Shown: positions 26,045 through 34,899 of the stretch, one piece after another
Position numbering within the stretch: position 1 is the first letter of the stretch
Layout of the letters: the number at the start of each line of letters is the position of its first letter
NCBI RefSeq assembly: GCF_900113955.1
Contig: NZ_FORH01000002.1
Location: 434,001 to 498,000, forward strand
Direction of reading: 5' to 3'
DNA from: Celeribacter neptunius
GTDB lineage: Bacteria > Pseudomonadota > Alphaproteobacteria > Rhodobacterales > Rhodobacteraceae
Length of the DNA stretch: 64,000 bases
The notes under the pieces: model-generated
The model's input: only the letters and a program-made list of their open reading frames with translations
The model's database searches: none
What the model was told of the DNA's origin: nothing
Made by a program: the position numbers and the translations under genes

Positions 26045-26698
26045 TCAGAGCGCGAATTCCGCGCGTTTTTCAAACCCCGGCAGCACGGGCGCCGTGGCGT
26101 TGAACGCCATGCGCCAGGAAATCTCACCGTCAATCTTGTACCCAATACGCACAATGCCAAGGGCTCCGTCGAGGAAAATAGCACAGATGCGACCATTTTC
26201 CTTCACTTGTGACAGAATACCCTCGGGCATTTCTTCAACACCCCCTTGCAGGATCACGACATCATAGGGACCGTGCTGCGGCGCGCCTTTGGCGATCACA
26301 CCGGTCTCGATCACCACATTGTCGGCTTCGGCAGCGGACAGCGCGGCGGCGGCCTCCTTGGCCAGCGCCTCGTCTTCCTCGACCGCGATCACGGTCTGCG
26401 CCATCCGCGCCATTACCGCGGAGGAGTAGCCAAGGCCACAGCCCAGATCGAGCACCAGCTCGTCATCCTGGATATTCACCGCATCGAGCATTTTCGCCAG
26501 AACCCGCGGGTCGAGCACCACGCGGCCGTTGCCCAGCTCGACATGTTCGCCGACATAGGCGCCTGCGCGTTTCGCATCCGGCACGAAATTCTCGCGCGGG
26601 ACGGTGAGCATGGCCTCGATGATCGGGAATTTGGTCACATCGGAAGGACGAACCTGCGTGTCAACCATGGTGGTGCGGAGCTGGGTGAAATCGGGCAT
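26045..26698 (-). CDS. pcm: Protein-L-isoaspartate O-methyltransferase
   Basis: The 217-residue protein is a class I SAM-dependent methyltransferase of the PCMT family. It shows MVDTQVRPSDV near the N-terminus, PRENFVP, the SAM-binding VLDLGCGLGYSSAVMARM near residues 82-99, and VIAVEEDEALA. The family repairs isoaspartyl residues. This shorter alphaproteobacterial form lacks some of the usual substrate-loop residues, so its activity is less certain. The ATG at 26698 is preferred, because the longer frame upstream has no homology. tolC follows in the same direction with a shared terminator. Confidence 0.88.
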   Translation of the reverse strand: MPDFTQLRTTMVDTQVRPSDVTKFPIIEAMLTVPRENFVPDAKRAGAYVGEHVELGNGRVVLDPRVLAKMLDAVNIQDDELVLDLGCGLGYSSAVMARMAQTVIAVEEDEALAKEAAAALSAAEADNVVIETGVIAKGAPQHGPYDVVILQGGVEEMPEGILSQVKENGRICAIFLDGALGIVRIGYKIDGEISWRMAFNATAPVLPGFEKRAEFAL

Positions 26699-27139
26699 GT
26701 GCTGAACTCTTTCGTTCAAGGGTGTTCCCGGGTGTTTTGCCACAAGCCTTCGCCATGGGCAACATGTCAATGCATCTGCAAAATCCGGAAACCTACGCAA
26801 GAGCAGGGAAATATTGACCGCGCCGCGCAATTGCGCGCAGCAACAGCCTCACAAGAAAATATGACACGCCATCAGGCACATGTGGACCCGGCCCTGCCAT
26901 GCAGACCCCGGTTGGCTCTGGGCAACATTCAAACTGGGCAACTCATATCAAACCGAGCCCCCAAGCTTCAGTAAGCCGCACATTTTCCAGCAAACAAAAA
27001 TGCGTTCTCGCACAGATTTTTGGCCCCGCATCTTGCCGCCAGCATTACGTTTGGCATATGCGCGTATTTTCACGTAAGACATGGCGGACAAATATCCTAT
27101 CCGCATTCATTGATCGGATCTCTGAGGGAGTTACCTAAC
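26699..27139. other. 441-bp divergent intergenic region, partly AT-rich
   Basis: It contains the pcm promoter side and, from about 26960, the AT-rich leader of the sulfotransferase gene. A 14-bp palindrome cgcgcaattgcgcg lies at 26824-26837. No convincing gene is seen. Confidence 0.45.
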
Positions 27140-27847
27140 ATGTTAGAAAGTAGATACATTTTCATTATGGGCCCTCCGCGTTCGGGGACGACAGCCCTAA
27201 CAAGAATGCTGATGAATTCTCCAGAGGTATTGCTTGCGGATGCCGACGCAATGGGCACATCGGTGGGAAAACCCACCTACGAAAGCGGCATCTTTACACG
27301 CCCACTCTCAGATACTGAAGTTATGGAGAGGTTTCAGCGCCTTGACGGAAAAGCTCCTTTTATTCTGGAGAAAACACCAACCCATATTGAGCATATGGAC
27401 CGGATCCGAAATCTTTTTAAAAACGCTCGCTTTTTAATCACCCACAGAGAACCCTTCAGCTGCATGCTGTCTTGGAAGGTTGCAACACGAACATTCATAC
27501 AAGATTCCGGAACTTGGGGCGCGGCGTGTCACCGATGGAAAACTGCCACGGAAGTTCTGATCAAAAACCACAACAACCCGAGTGTCATGCCGATTGATTT
27601 CCACGACTTCATGTCAGGCACAGAACAGGTGGGATCAGAAATTTTTACTTGGCTTGGACTAAACGAAAACAACTTGCAGCCATGTCTTGAAAAAATGAAG
27701 GATGAAACGCGTGTGCGTGTCCCTGGAGTGGTGGGCGAAAGTGTGACGGGACAGAAAACACAGCTAAACTGGAAAGAAAAGGCAAGCGTATCGCTAATTT
27801 GTCGCCGCACGGAAGCGCGCTGGCAGGCAACTTTTCGCCCACGATGA
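27140..27847 (+). CDS. Sulfotransferase family protein, compositionally foreign
   Basis: The 235-residue protein has the PAPS-binding loop FIMGPPRSGTTALTRM at its N-terminus. A second motif, FLITHREPFSCMLSW near residues 98-112, resembles the 3'-phosphate-binding segment of sulfotransferases. These enzymes move sulfate from PAPS to hydroxyl or amino groups of glycans or small molecules. The start is set by a gagggag box about 10 bases upstream. The gene is visibly richer in A and T than its neighbours and uses codons such as aga, tta and aat freely, which points to recent transfer. Composition returns to normal in the last ~20 codons. It stands alone before tRNA-Cys. Confidence 0.75.
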   Translation: MLESRYIFIMGPPRSGTTALTRMLMNSPEVLLADADAMGTSVGKPTYESGIFTRPLSDTEVMERFQRLDGKAPFILEKTPTHIEHMDRIRNLFKNARFLITHREPFSCMLSWKVATRTFIQDSGTWGAACHRWKTATEVLIKNHNNPSVMPIDFHDFMSGTEQVGSEIFTWLGLNENNLQPCLEKMKDETRVRVPGVVGESVTGQKTQLNWKEKASVSLICRRTEARWQATFRPR

Positions 27848-28140
27848 TAGCGGAAACGACGCTCCCTCCGCGACCTGTCGAAGCCGCAACTCAAAGAGGG
27901 CCTTCGTTCGCCGGGACATCACCGAGGGGGCCACTTATGATGACGCCCCAAGCGCATCTGAGACAGGATAATGCCCATCCGTGGGGCGCGGTCGGGCATG
28001 ACATGCCGTCCCCTCCGGGGGTCAACACCCAAGCGCGACAGAAACGCGGGCGAGAACGGGAAAACCAAAACGTGAATGCGTGGCAGAAGCCCTTGCGCTT
28101 CCCGCGCGAGTCATCTAAACGCCTGCAATACCACATCGGC
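27848..28140. other. 293-bp gap before tRNA-Cys
   Basis: I see no gene with a ribosome site. It should contain the tRNA promoter. No mobile-element ends or copy of the tRNA 3' end are visible here. Confidence 0.4.
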
Positions 28141-28214
28141 GGCGAGTTGGCGGAGTGGTGACGCAGCGGATTGCAAATCCGTGTACACCGGTTCGATTCC
28201 GGTACTCGCCTCCA
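28141..28214 (+). tRNA. tRNA-Cys (anticodon GCA)
   Basis: The acceptor stem ggcgagt pairs with actcgcc. The anticodon loop ttgcaaa presents GCA at 28173-28175, the T-arm ggttcgattcc is intact, and the CCA end is encoded at 28212-28214. All four arms fold. It stands alone between the sulfotransferase gene and the ABC transporter locus. Confidence 0.97.
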
Positions 28215-28517
28215 CTATCCTCCATATCCCATATCCCCAGTATCGCGACGGTGTTTTTCCGTCTTATCGAGACGGTGAGATCGCTGTGGCCTGCGCCTGT
28301 TTCGTCCTGCTTGCGCGAACGGTCTCGCACAGTTCCCCTGTTCGCCCCAATTCTACTCCCCCCCGGCTTGCAGCGATTCCGCGTAGAATCCGTGCATTCT
28401 TCACGGAGCAGCGCTCAATCTTGCGCCAGACAGGGTCCTGCCGCCGGAGATCGCCGCTCGCGCATTGCCTCTCATCGCCCGGCCCCGCTTCCTGAAGCGG
28501 CATAATAATGACAAACA
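28215..28517. other. 303-bp gap between tRNA-Cys and the ABC ATPase gene
   Basis: A hairpin ccgtct/agacgg lies at 28259-28275, without a T run. The rest probably holds the promoter of the ABC ATPase. No gene is evident. Confidence 0.4.
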
Positions 28518-30170
28518 ATGAGAAAACTTATGACTGACAGCACAACGGGCGCCACGCCCGTCTCGACCACGCCCGTCCTATCGGTGCGCGATCTTTCCGT
28601 CGCCCTGCCCGGCAATCACGACCGCCCCTATGCGGTGCAGGATATCAGCTTCGATCTGATGCCCGGCGAAATCCTCTGTATCATCGGCGAGAGCGGCTCC
28701 GGCAAATCGGTCACCGCCAATACCGTCATGGGGCTTTTGCCCGATGTCATGACCATCGCGCGGGGCAGCATCGAATTTCAGGGCCGCTCCCTGCTCGATC
28801 TGCCCGAAAGCGAGCTGCGCAAGCTGCGTGGCCGCGCCGTCTCGATCATATTTCAGGACCCGCTTTCGGCGCTCAATCCGCTGATGAGTATCGGCGATCA
28901 GATCCGCGAAGTGCTCGACACGCACAATATCGGCACCAAGGAAAGCCGCACCGAGAAGGTCGTCGAGATGCTGACCGAGGTCGGCCTGCCCGATCCGCTG
29001 CTGATCCAGCATCAATACCCGTTCCGTCTGTCGGGCGGCCAGAGACAGCGGGTGATGATCGCCATGGCACTGGCGCTCGACCCGGACATCCTGATCGCCG
29101 ACGAGCCGACCACCGCGCTCGACGTGACGACACAGGCGCAGATCCTCGATCTGATCGCCCGCATCCAGCAGCGCAAGGGCATGAGCGTCATGTTCATCAC
29201 CCATGATTTCGGCGTGGTGGCCGAGATCGCCGATCGGGTGATCGTGATGGAAAAAGGCCATCTGGTGGAACAGGGCCCGGCGCGACAGGTGCTCGACGCC
29301 CCCGCGCATCCCTATACGCAAAAGCTGATTGCCGCCGTGCCCACCATGCGCGAGGTGGATCGCGCCCGTGCCGAAACCCGGCCCGTCGCCCTGAAGGTAG
29401 AGAACCTGCACAAGACCTATCGCACCCGCAGCGGCTTTCTCGGCCGTATGCGCGAGGTGAAAGCGGTGGATGACATCAGCTTCACCCTGCACAAGGGCGA
29501 GACCATCGGCATCGTCGGCGAGAGCGGCTCCGGCAAATCCTCCATGGGCAAGGTGCTGATGAAACTGATCCCCGCTGACAGTGGCGAGATCCGGTTTCAG
29601 GGCGAAAACACGCTGGCGCTCGACGAGGAAAATTTCCGCCCGCTCCGCCCCCGCATCCAGATGATCTTTCAAGACCCCTATGCCTCGCTCAACCCGCGTT
29701 TCACCATCGGTCAGGCGCTGACCGTCGGGCCGATCGCCCATAGTCTCCTGACCCGCGAGGATGCCCGCAAACGCGCCGAGGAGCTTCTGGAACTGGTCGG
29801 GTTGGACCCTTCGGCCTTTGACCGCTACCCGCATGAATTCTCCGGCGGCCAGCGGCAAAGGGTCGGCATCGCCCGGGCGCTGATGTTCGATCCGGAGGTG
29901 ATCGTCGCCGATGAGGCGGTCTCCGCCCTCGATGTTTCGATTCAGGCCCAGGTGCTCGAATTGCTCGACAAGATCCGGCGCGAGCGCAAGCTGGCCATGG
30001 TCTTCATCACCCATGACCTGCGGGTGGCGAGCCAGATCAGCGATGAGATCATCGTCATGCATCGTGGCAAGATGGTCGAATACGGCCCGCCGTCACAGAT
30101 TTTCCAGACCCCACAGCACGAATATACCCGCTCTCTGATCGCGGCGATTCCCGGTGCTTCCGCGGCCTAG
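28518..30170 (+). CDS. Peptide/opine-type ABC importer ATPase, two fused ATP-binding domains
   Basis: The 550-residue protein carries two complete ABC ATPase domains in tandem, like a DppD-DppF fusion. The first has Walker [12 protein letters not shown], signature [13 protein letters not shown] and Walker [13 protein letters not shown]. The second has [25 protein letters not shown] and [12 protein letters not shown]; note Ala in place of Pro after the Walker B Glu. Each domain ends with an oligopeptide-type C-terminal extension ([14 protein letters not shown] and [14 protein letters not shown]). It should energise the permeases encoded at 34.9-36.7 kb, although a terminator and the marR promoter lie between. 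The ATG at 28518 is used; one at 28530 is possible, and neither has a good ribosome site. Confidence 0.9.
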   Translation: MRKLMTDSTTGATPVSTTPVLSVRDLSVALPGNHDRPYAVQDISFDLMPGEILCIIGESGSGKSVTANTVMGLLPDVMTIARGSIEFQGRSLLDLPESELRKLRGRAVSIIFQDPLSALNPLMSIGDQIREVLDTHNIGTKESRTEKVVEMLTEVGLPDPLLIQHQYPFRLSGGQRQRVMIAMALALDPDILIADEPTTALDVTTQAQILDLIARIQQRKGMSVMFITHDFGVVAEIADRVIVMEKGHLVEQGPARQVLDAPAHPYTQKLIAAVPTMREVDRARAETRPVALKVENLHKTYRTRSGFLGRMREVKAVDDISFTLHKGETIGIVGESGSGKSSMGKVLMKLIPADSGEIRFQGENTLALDEENFRPLRPRIQMIFQDPYASLNPRFTIGQALTVGPIAHSLLTREDARKRAEELLELVGLDPSAFDRYPHEFSGGQRQRVGIARALMFDPEVIVADEAVSALDVSIQAQVLELLDKIRRERKLAMVFITHDLRVASQISDEIIVMHRGKMVEYGPPSQIFQTPQHEYTRSLIAAIPGASAA

Positions 30171-30198
30171 GCGCGCTCTCATGACATCTAGACATGGC

Positions 30199-30227
30199 AG
30201 GGGCGGCTTCGGCGGCCCCTTCTTTTT
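30199..30227 (+). terminator. Probable terminator after the ABC ATPase gene
   Basis: aggggc (30199-30204) pairs with gcccct (30215-30220), with a small inner gc-ttcg-gc hairpin, followed by tcttttt. It separates the ATPase gene from the marR transcription unit. Confidence 0.6.
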
Positions 30228-30298
30228 GCCCGGATTTTGCGCAACCTGTGGCCATTGCCCGCATTTCCCACATCGCGAATGAATGAAAAACAGGCAGT

Positions 30299-30336
30299 AG
30301 TTGTTTTTCACAACTTCTTAGTTGTGTTTCACAACT
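30299..30336 (+). promoter_or_regulatory. Two tandem 17-bp palindromes, probable MarR operator
   Basis: agttgt-N5-acaact occurs at 30299-30315 (spacer ttttc) and again at 30320-30336 (spacer gtttc). Both are perfect. The centres are 21 bp apart, two helical turns. They end about 50 bp before the marR start, where autoregulatory sites of MarR proteins usually lie. Confidence 0.8.
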
Positions 30337-30386
30337 TAAATCTTGCGCCACGGTGATGCGCCCCGAACCATGAAGGAAAGATGACA

Positions 30387-30923
30387 ATGAAGAACCGCAC
30401 TCCGATGACCGCCAGCACAGCGCAGAACACCGGCTCAGACAGGCCCGAGGAAGATCAGCCGATCACCCTCGCCGGCCTGCATATCGACGTGCTCGATGGC
30501 GCGTTCAGCTGGTATATCCGCTCGCTCGATTCGGTGGTGTCGCGGGATCTCGACCGCCGCACCGCGCATCTCGATGTCGCCAAGGGCAAGGGCAAGATCA
30601 CCGCGCTTTTGCTGGTCGATGACTACCCGGGCATCCGCCCGTCGCAGATCGCCGAGGTGCTGATGCGCGACCGCCCGGCCACCGGCCGCATCCTCGACAA
30701 TCTCGTCAAGGCCGGCGACATCCGCCGCGAGGCCGATGCCGAAGATCAGCGCGCCCAGGCGCTTCACATCACCGACAAGGGCCACGCGCTCGCCGAAGAG
30801 GTGCGCGAGATCATCCGTGCCCAGGAAGAGGAATTCTTCGACTTCATCGCCCCCGAGGACCGCGTGCAATTCATGCGCATCCTCAAACGCACCTATCTGA
30901 ACATGAGAAAGAAACTCGAATGA
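30387..30923 (+). CDS. MarR-family transcriptional regulator
   Basis: The protein has 178 residues from the ATG at 30387, chosen because aagga lies 9 bases upstream; an ATG two codons earlier has poor spacing. The winged-helix region covers residues ~70-130. It includes GIRPSQIAEVLMRDRPATGRI as recognition helices and READAEDQRAQALHITDKG as the wing. MarR proteins bind palindromes as dimers and release DNA when a small ligand binds. Two tandem palindromes precede the gene. Its stop overlaps the SDR start by 4 bp, so it heads the catabolic operon and probably controls it with the locus substrate or an intermediate as inducer. Confidence 0.9.
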   Translation: MKNRTPMTASTAQNTGSDRPEEDQPITLAGLHIDVLDGAFSWYIRSLDSVVSRDLDRRTAHLDVAKGKGKITALLLVDDYPGIRPSQIAEVLMRDRPATGRILDNLVKAGDIRREADAEDQRAQALHITDKGHALAEEVREIIRAQEEEFFDFIAPEDRVQFMRILKRTYLNMRKKLE

Positions 30924-31633
30924 CCGAGACGCGTATCGCCCTGATTTCCGGTGCCAACCGAGGCATCGGTGCCGCCACCGCCCAGCGCCTGTTCGAGGCC
31001 GGATGGTCGCTCTCTCTGGGGATGCGCAATCCCGCCTTTCCCGACTGGGCCAAAGGCATCGCCGGCGCCGAAGAGCGCATTCACCTCGCTCCCTATGACG
31101 CCGCTGATCCCGAGAGTGCGACGATCTGGGCCGCCGGGGCCATGGCCCGTTTTGACCGCATTGATGCGCTCGTCGCCAATGCCGGCATCATGATCCCGAA
31201 AACCGTCATCGAAATCGAAGACGATGAAATGGCCCAGCTCTTGGAGATCAACGTCCAGGGCCCGCGCCGTCTCGCCGCCGCCTGTTGGGACGCGCTCGGC
31301 GCCTCCGGCAAGGGCCGGGTGATCATCCTCGGCTCGCTGTCGGGCAAGCGGATCAAATCCGCTCGCTCCGGCGCCTATTCCGTTTCGAAATTCGCCGCCG
31401 TCGGTCTGGCGCATGCGCTGCGCCACACGGGGTTCGAGGCAGGTATCCGCGCCACCGCCGTCTGCCCCGGCTTTGTCGCCACCGACATGGCCATGGCACT
31501 GACCGACCGTGCCGCCACGGCAATGACCGATCCTAAGGACCTCGCCAGGGTGATCGAAATGCTGATCGAGCTGCCCAATGAGGCGAGCACCGCGGAATTC
31601 TGCGTCAATTGCCAACTCGAGGAGAGCTTCTGA
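30920..31633 (+). CDS. Short-chain dehydrogenase/reductase (SDR)
   Basis: The 237-residue classical SDR has the cofactor loop ISGANRGIGAAT at residues 9-20, NAG in VANAGIM, a catalytic Ser in ILGSLSG and the YxxxK pair in YSVSKFAAVGL. PGFVATDMA follows as in the family. It oxidises or reduces a hydroxyl/keto group with NAD(P). The Arg in SLGMRNP after the second strand may favour NADP. Its start overlaps marR by 4 bp and the first FAD enzyme starts 1 bp after its stop, so it is part of the same transcript. The substrate is unknown. Confidence 0.88.
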   Translation: MTETRIALISGANRGIGAATAQRLFEAGWSLSLGMRNPAFPDWAKGIAGAEERIHLAPYDAADPESATIWAAGAMARFDRIDALVANAGIMIPKTVIEIEDDEMAQLLEINVQGPRRLAAACWDALGASGKGRVIILGSLSGKRIKSARSGAYSVSKFAAVGLAHALRHTGFEAGIRATAVCPGFVATDMAMALTDRAATAMTDPKDLARVIEMLIELPNEASTAEFCVNCQLEESF

Positions 31634-31634
31634 C

Positions 31635-32966
31635 ATGCCCGGCCCCTTTGTTGTCCCCGTCCATGGCGATCTGGACCTGCCGAAGAAAGTCGATGTAGTG
31701 ATCATCGGCGGCGGCATCATCGGCACATCGGCGGCACTCGAGCTGGCCGATCAGGGGCTAAGCGTCGCGCTGTGCGAGAAAGGCGGCATCGGCCACGAGC
31801 AATCGAGCCGCAACTGGGGCTGGGTGCGGATCACCCGGCGCGACCCGCGCGAGATTCCGCTGATGGCCGAAGCGCTGCGGATCTGGCCGGGCCTGGCGGA
31901 GCGTACCGGGAGGGACCTGGGCTACAAACGCGCCGGCATCGCCTTTGCCTGTGCTTCGGACCGCGAATACGCGGAGCACGAACGCTGGCTCGAGCACCTG
32001 AAGGACTATCAGTTCGACAGCCGGATGCTCTCCCCGGAAGAGTTCCACGAGATGACGCCGGGCTCGAAGATGGAGATCAAAGGCGCGCTCTATACGGCCG
32101 AGGACGGTCGCGCCGAGCCGCAAAAGGCCGCGCCGGCACTGGCCGAAGCGGCGCGCGAGCGGGGCGCGCATATCCTCACCGAATGTGCCGTGCGCGGCAT
32201 CGAGACCTCGGGCGGCAAGGTCTCCGGCGTGGTCACGGAACGCGGCGAGATCGCCTGTGAACAGGTGCTGCTCGCGGGCGGCGCCTGGTCGAGCCTGTTT
32301 GCCCGCAACACCGGGCTGCGCCTGCCGCAGCTCAAGGTGAAGAATTCGGTCATTCGCACCAAGCCGCTCGAAGGCGGGCCGGAACACGCGATCTGGTCGG
32401 AAGGTTTCTCGATCCGCAAACGTCAGGACGGCGGCTATACGATCGCCGACGGGTTCCGCAACATCGTCGACATCGTACCCGACAGTTTCCGCTATATGCG
32501 TGAGTTCCTCCCGGCTCTGGGCGCGGAATGGAAATCGCTGATGCTGCGCTTTGGCGGGCGGTTCTATGACGAGGCGCGCCTGCCCAACAAATGGCGTCTC
32601 GATGAGGCGAGCCCGTTCGAATACAACCGCGTGCTCGATCCGAAACCGGCTTTCTCGCTGCAGGACAAGGCCCTGGACAATCTGCGCAAAGCCTTCCCCG
32701 CATTCGAGAAAGCCGAGATCGCCCAGCGCTGGGCCGGGGCGATCGATGTGACCCCGGATGCGATCCCGGTGATCTCGCCGGTGGAGCAAATCCCCGGCTT
32801 CTACATTGCCACCGGGTTTTCCGGGCACGGCTTTGGCATCGGGCCGGCGGCGGGCCGTCTCGCGGCCGATCTGGTCGCCGGGCGCGCGCCGCTCGTCGAC
32901 CCGAGCCCCTTCCGCTTCACCCGTTTCAGCGATGGTTCGAAAATCGAGATCATCAGCGGGTTCTGA
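31635..32966 (+). CDS. FAD-dependent oxidoreductase (DAO family), paralogue A
   Basis: The 443-residue DAO-type flavoprotein starts with a dinucleotide-binding VVIIGGGIIGTSAALELAD. The family phrase EQSSRNWGWVRITRRDPRE follows near residues 55-73, and the C-terminal FAD-binding ATGFSGHGFGIGPAAG near residues 392-407. Enzymes of this group oxidise the C-N bond of amino acids, secondary amines or opines. No signal peptide is present, so it acts in the cytosol on imported substrate. It is clearly related to the gene at 38134: both share the WGWVR block, DGRAEPQKAAPA, QRWAG.IDV and RFSDGSKI. The substrate-binding gene follows 99 bp later. Confidence 0.88.
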   Translation: MPGPFVVPVHGDLDLPKKVDVVIIGGGIIGTSAALELADQGLSVALCEKGGIGHEQSSRNWGWVRITRRDPREIPLMAEALRIWPGLAERTGRDLGYKRAGIAFACASDREYAEHERWLEHLKDYQFDSRMLSPEEFHEMTPGSKMEIKGALYTAEDGRAEPQKAAPALAEAARERGAHILTECAVRGIETSGGKVSGVVTERGEIACEQVLLAGGAWSSLFARNTGLRLPQLKVKNSVIRTKPLEGGPEHAIWSEGFSIRKRQDGGYTIADGFRNIVDIVPDSFRYMREFLPALGAEWKSLMLRFGGRFYDEARLPNKWRLDEASPFEYNRVLDPKPAFSLQDKALDNLRKAFPAFEKAEIAQRWAGAIDVTPDAIPVISPVEQIPGFYIATGFSGHGFGIGPAAGRLAADLVAGRAPLVDPSPFRFTRFSDGSKIEIISGF

Positions 32967-33065
32967 TGCGTCCGCGCCCTCCCCTCGGGCGCCGCAAATG
33001 GCGGTACGCGAAACGCAAGCGCGTGCTGCTCCTCCTCCAACTTGCGACACAACAGGGAACTGAAA

Positions 33066-34742
33066 ATGACTGACGATAAGAAGACAGATTTCGCACATCC
33101 CAATCGCCGCCAGGCTTTGATGATGATGGGGGCCGCCGGCGCTGCCGGAGCCGCCGGGCTCATGGGACCGATGGCCATCGGTCGCGATCGCGCCTTTGCC
33201 GCCAATGCCGACGCGTCGGGCCAACTGGTTCTGGCGTTTTCGCAGGAACCCACCGTGTTCAACCCCTTGATGCCGCATATCGAGGTGGATGAGGGGCTCT
33301 ATTATGCCGTCTACGATCCGCTGTTCGATTTCGACCCGGCGGGCGAATTCTTTCCGATTCTGGCCGCCGAAGTGCCCACGGTCGCCAATGGCGGGATTTC
33401 CGCCGACGGGTTGAAATGGCACCTCAAGCTGAAAGACGGCGTCACCTGGCACGACGGCACGCCCTTCACCGCCGAGGATGTGAAATTCTCGCTCGAACTC
33501 ACCGTCGATCCGGAGTTCCGCTCCTTCCGGTCCACCGGTTACAAGCTGATGCAGAACATCACCGTGATTTCGGACACAGAGCTGAGCTGGGAGATGAGCG
33601 AGCCTTTTGCGCCGATGGCGGCGATTCTCGCCTCGACCTATATCGTGCCGAAACATGTGTTCGACGGCGTCGCCGACAAGAACGAAACCGTGCTCAACAC
33701 CGCGCCGATCGGCACCGGTCCGTTCAAGTTCAAAAATCGCATGGCCGGCGATCACATCGAGTTCGAGGCCAATGCCGACTATCACATGGACGGGCCTTTC
33801 CTCGAGACGCTGATCATCAAATACGTGCCCGATCTCAACGTCATGTACACCCAGTTCAAATCCGGCGACATCGACGTCATCGGCTTGCAATATATCACCC
33901 CGGATCATCTCGCCGAGGCGGAGACCCTCGACGGCAAGGTGGTGAAAGTGACGGGTCGGGCCACCTTTGAGTCGATCGGGCTCAACATGATGCGGCCGCA
34001 ATTCGCCGATCTCGCGGTGCGTCAGGCGCTTTACATGGCGATCGACAAGACCTCGATCATCGACGCGCTCTATTACGGCGTGCCGACCCCGACCGAGACC
34101 TATATGCCACAGCAATCCTATTACTATAATCAGAGCCTGCCCAAGCATGAGTTCAACATCGAGGCGGCCAATGCGCTTTTGGACGAGGCGGGCTGGGCCA
34201 AAGGTGCCGACGGTATCCGCGCCAAAGACGGCGTGCGCCTGGCCTTTTCCAACTCCACCACGGCAGGCAACCACCTGCGTGAACAGGCCCAGCAGTTCAT
34301 TCAACAGACCTTCGCCATGATCGGCGTCGAGATGGAGATCAAGAACTTCCCGCCCGCCGTCATGTGGGGCGACTATTGGATGAATTCCGAGTTCGACTCG
34401 GTGATGGTCGGGCTCAACACCCTGGCCGGCGCCGATCCGGACACCTCGGATTACTTCATGTCCACCATGTCGCCGGCCCGCGGTGGTTCGGGGCAGAACA
34501 CATTCGCCTATCAGAACCCTAAGGTCGACGAATTGCTCACCAAGGGCGCGGCCAATTTCGTGCCCGAGGAACGCAAGGCGATCTATGAGGAAATGCAGGC
34601 GGTGATGCGCGAGGACCTGCCCTTCCTGCCGCTGTTCCAATATGCGGTGATCAAGGGCTGGAAAGACGATGTGACGGGTCCGGCGCCCAACGTCAACAAC
34701 CGCATCGACACCTGGAACGTGCGCGACTGGGCCCGCACCTGA
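33066..34742 (+). CDS. Periplasmic peptide/opine-type ABC substrate-binding protein (SBP family 5)
   Basis: The 558-residue solute-binding protein belongs to the DppA/OppA family. The N-terminus has NRRQALMMMGAAGAAG, a twin-arginine-like signal with a hydrophobic stretch, and mature sequence probably starts after DRAFA. The family phrase GLKWHLKLKDGVTWHDGTPF with AEDVKFS lies near residues 115-140, and APIGTGPFKF follows. Proteins of this type bind peptides, nickel complexes, glycosides or opines, so the ligand is uncertain. It precedes the two permease genes and shares the locus with FAD oxidoreductases, which favours an amino-acid-like ligand. Confidence 0.9.
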   Translation: MTDDKKTDFAHPNRRQALMMMGAAGAAGAAGLMGPMAIGRDRAFAANADASGQLVLAFSQEPTVFNPLMPHIEVDEGLYYAVYDPLFDFDPAGEFFPILAAEVPTVANGGISADGLKWHLKLKDGVTWHDGTPFTAEDVKFSLELTVDPEFRSFRSTGYKLMQNITVISDTELSWEMSEPFAPMAAILASTYIVPKHVFDGVADKNETVLNTAPIGTGPFKFKNRMAGDHIEFEANADYHMDGPFLETLIIKYVPDLNVMYTQFKSGDIDVIGLQYITPDHLAEAETLDGKVVKVTGRATFESIGLNMMRPQFADLAVRQALYMAIDKTSIIDALYYGVPTPTETYMPQQSYYYNQSLPKHEFNIEAANALLDEAGWAKGADGIRAKDGVRLAFSNSTTAGNHLREQAQQFIQQTFAMIGVEMEIKNFPPAVMWGDYWMNSEFDSVMVGLNTLAGADPDTSDYFMSTMSPARGGSGQNTFAYQNPKVDELLTKGAANFVPEERKAIYEEMQAVMREDLPFLPLFQYAVIKGWKDDVTGPAPNVNNRIDTWNVRDWART

Positions 34743-34899
34743 TCAGACCCTGATCCGCACCAGACCCATCCCGGTCCACATGGGTCCCTTGCGCGCGGGC
34801 TCCCCTTCCCCCGCGCGCCTCGGCCAGCCGCCTCCCTTCGGCTGGCCACCTAAGCCACACCCCGCTGTCATCGCACGCCACACGAAAAGGACGCCCGCC

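Noticed and set aside
27891-28136. 81-codon minus-strand frame before tRNA-Cys, considered as a transposase remnant
   Set aside because: It has no transposase motif and no terminal repeats, and its composition is that of ordinary antisense sequence.
28141-28214. Integrated element with tRNA-Cys as attachment site
   Set aside because: No integrase gene and no direct repeat of the tRNA 3' end were found on either side within the window.
31758-34640. 960-codon minus-strand frame across the FAD and binding-protein genes
   Set aside because: It runs across two well-recognised plus-strand genes and their spacer, has His/Arg-rich composition typical of antisense frames, and shows no motif. The same holds for 36697-39600 (minus) and 52573-55110 (plus).
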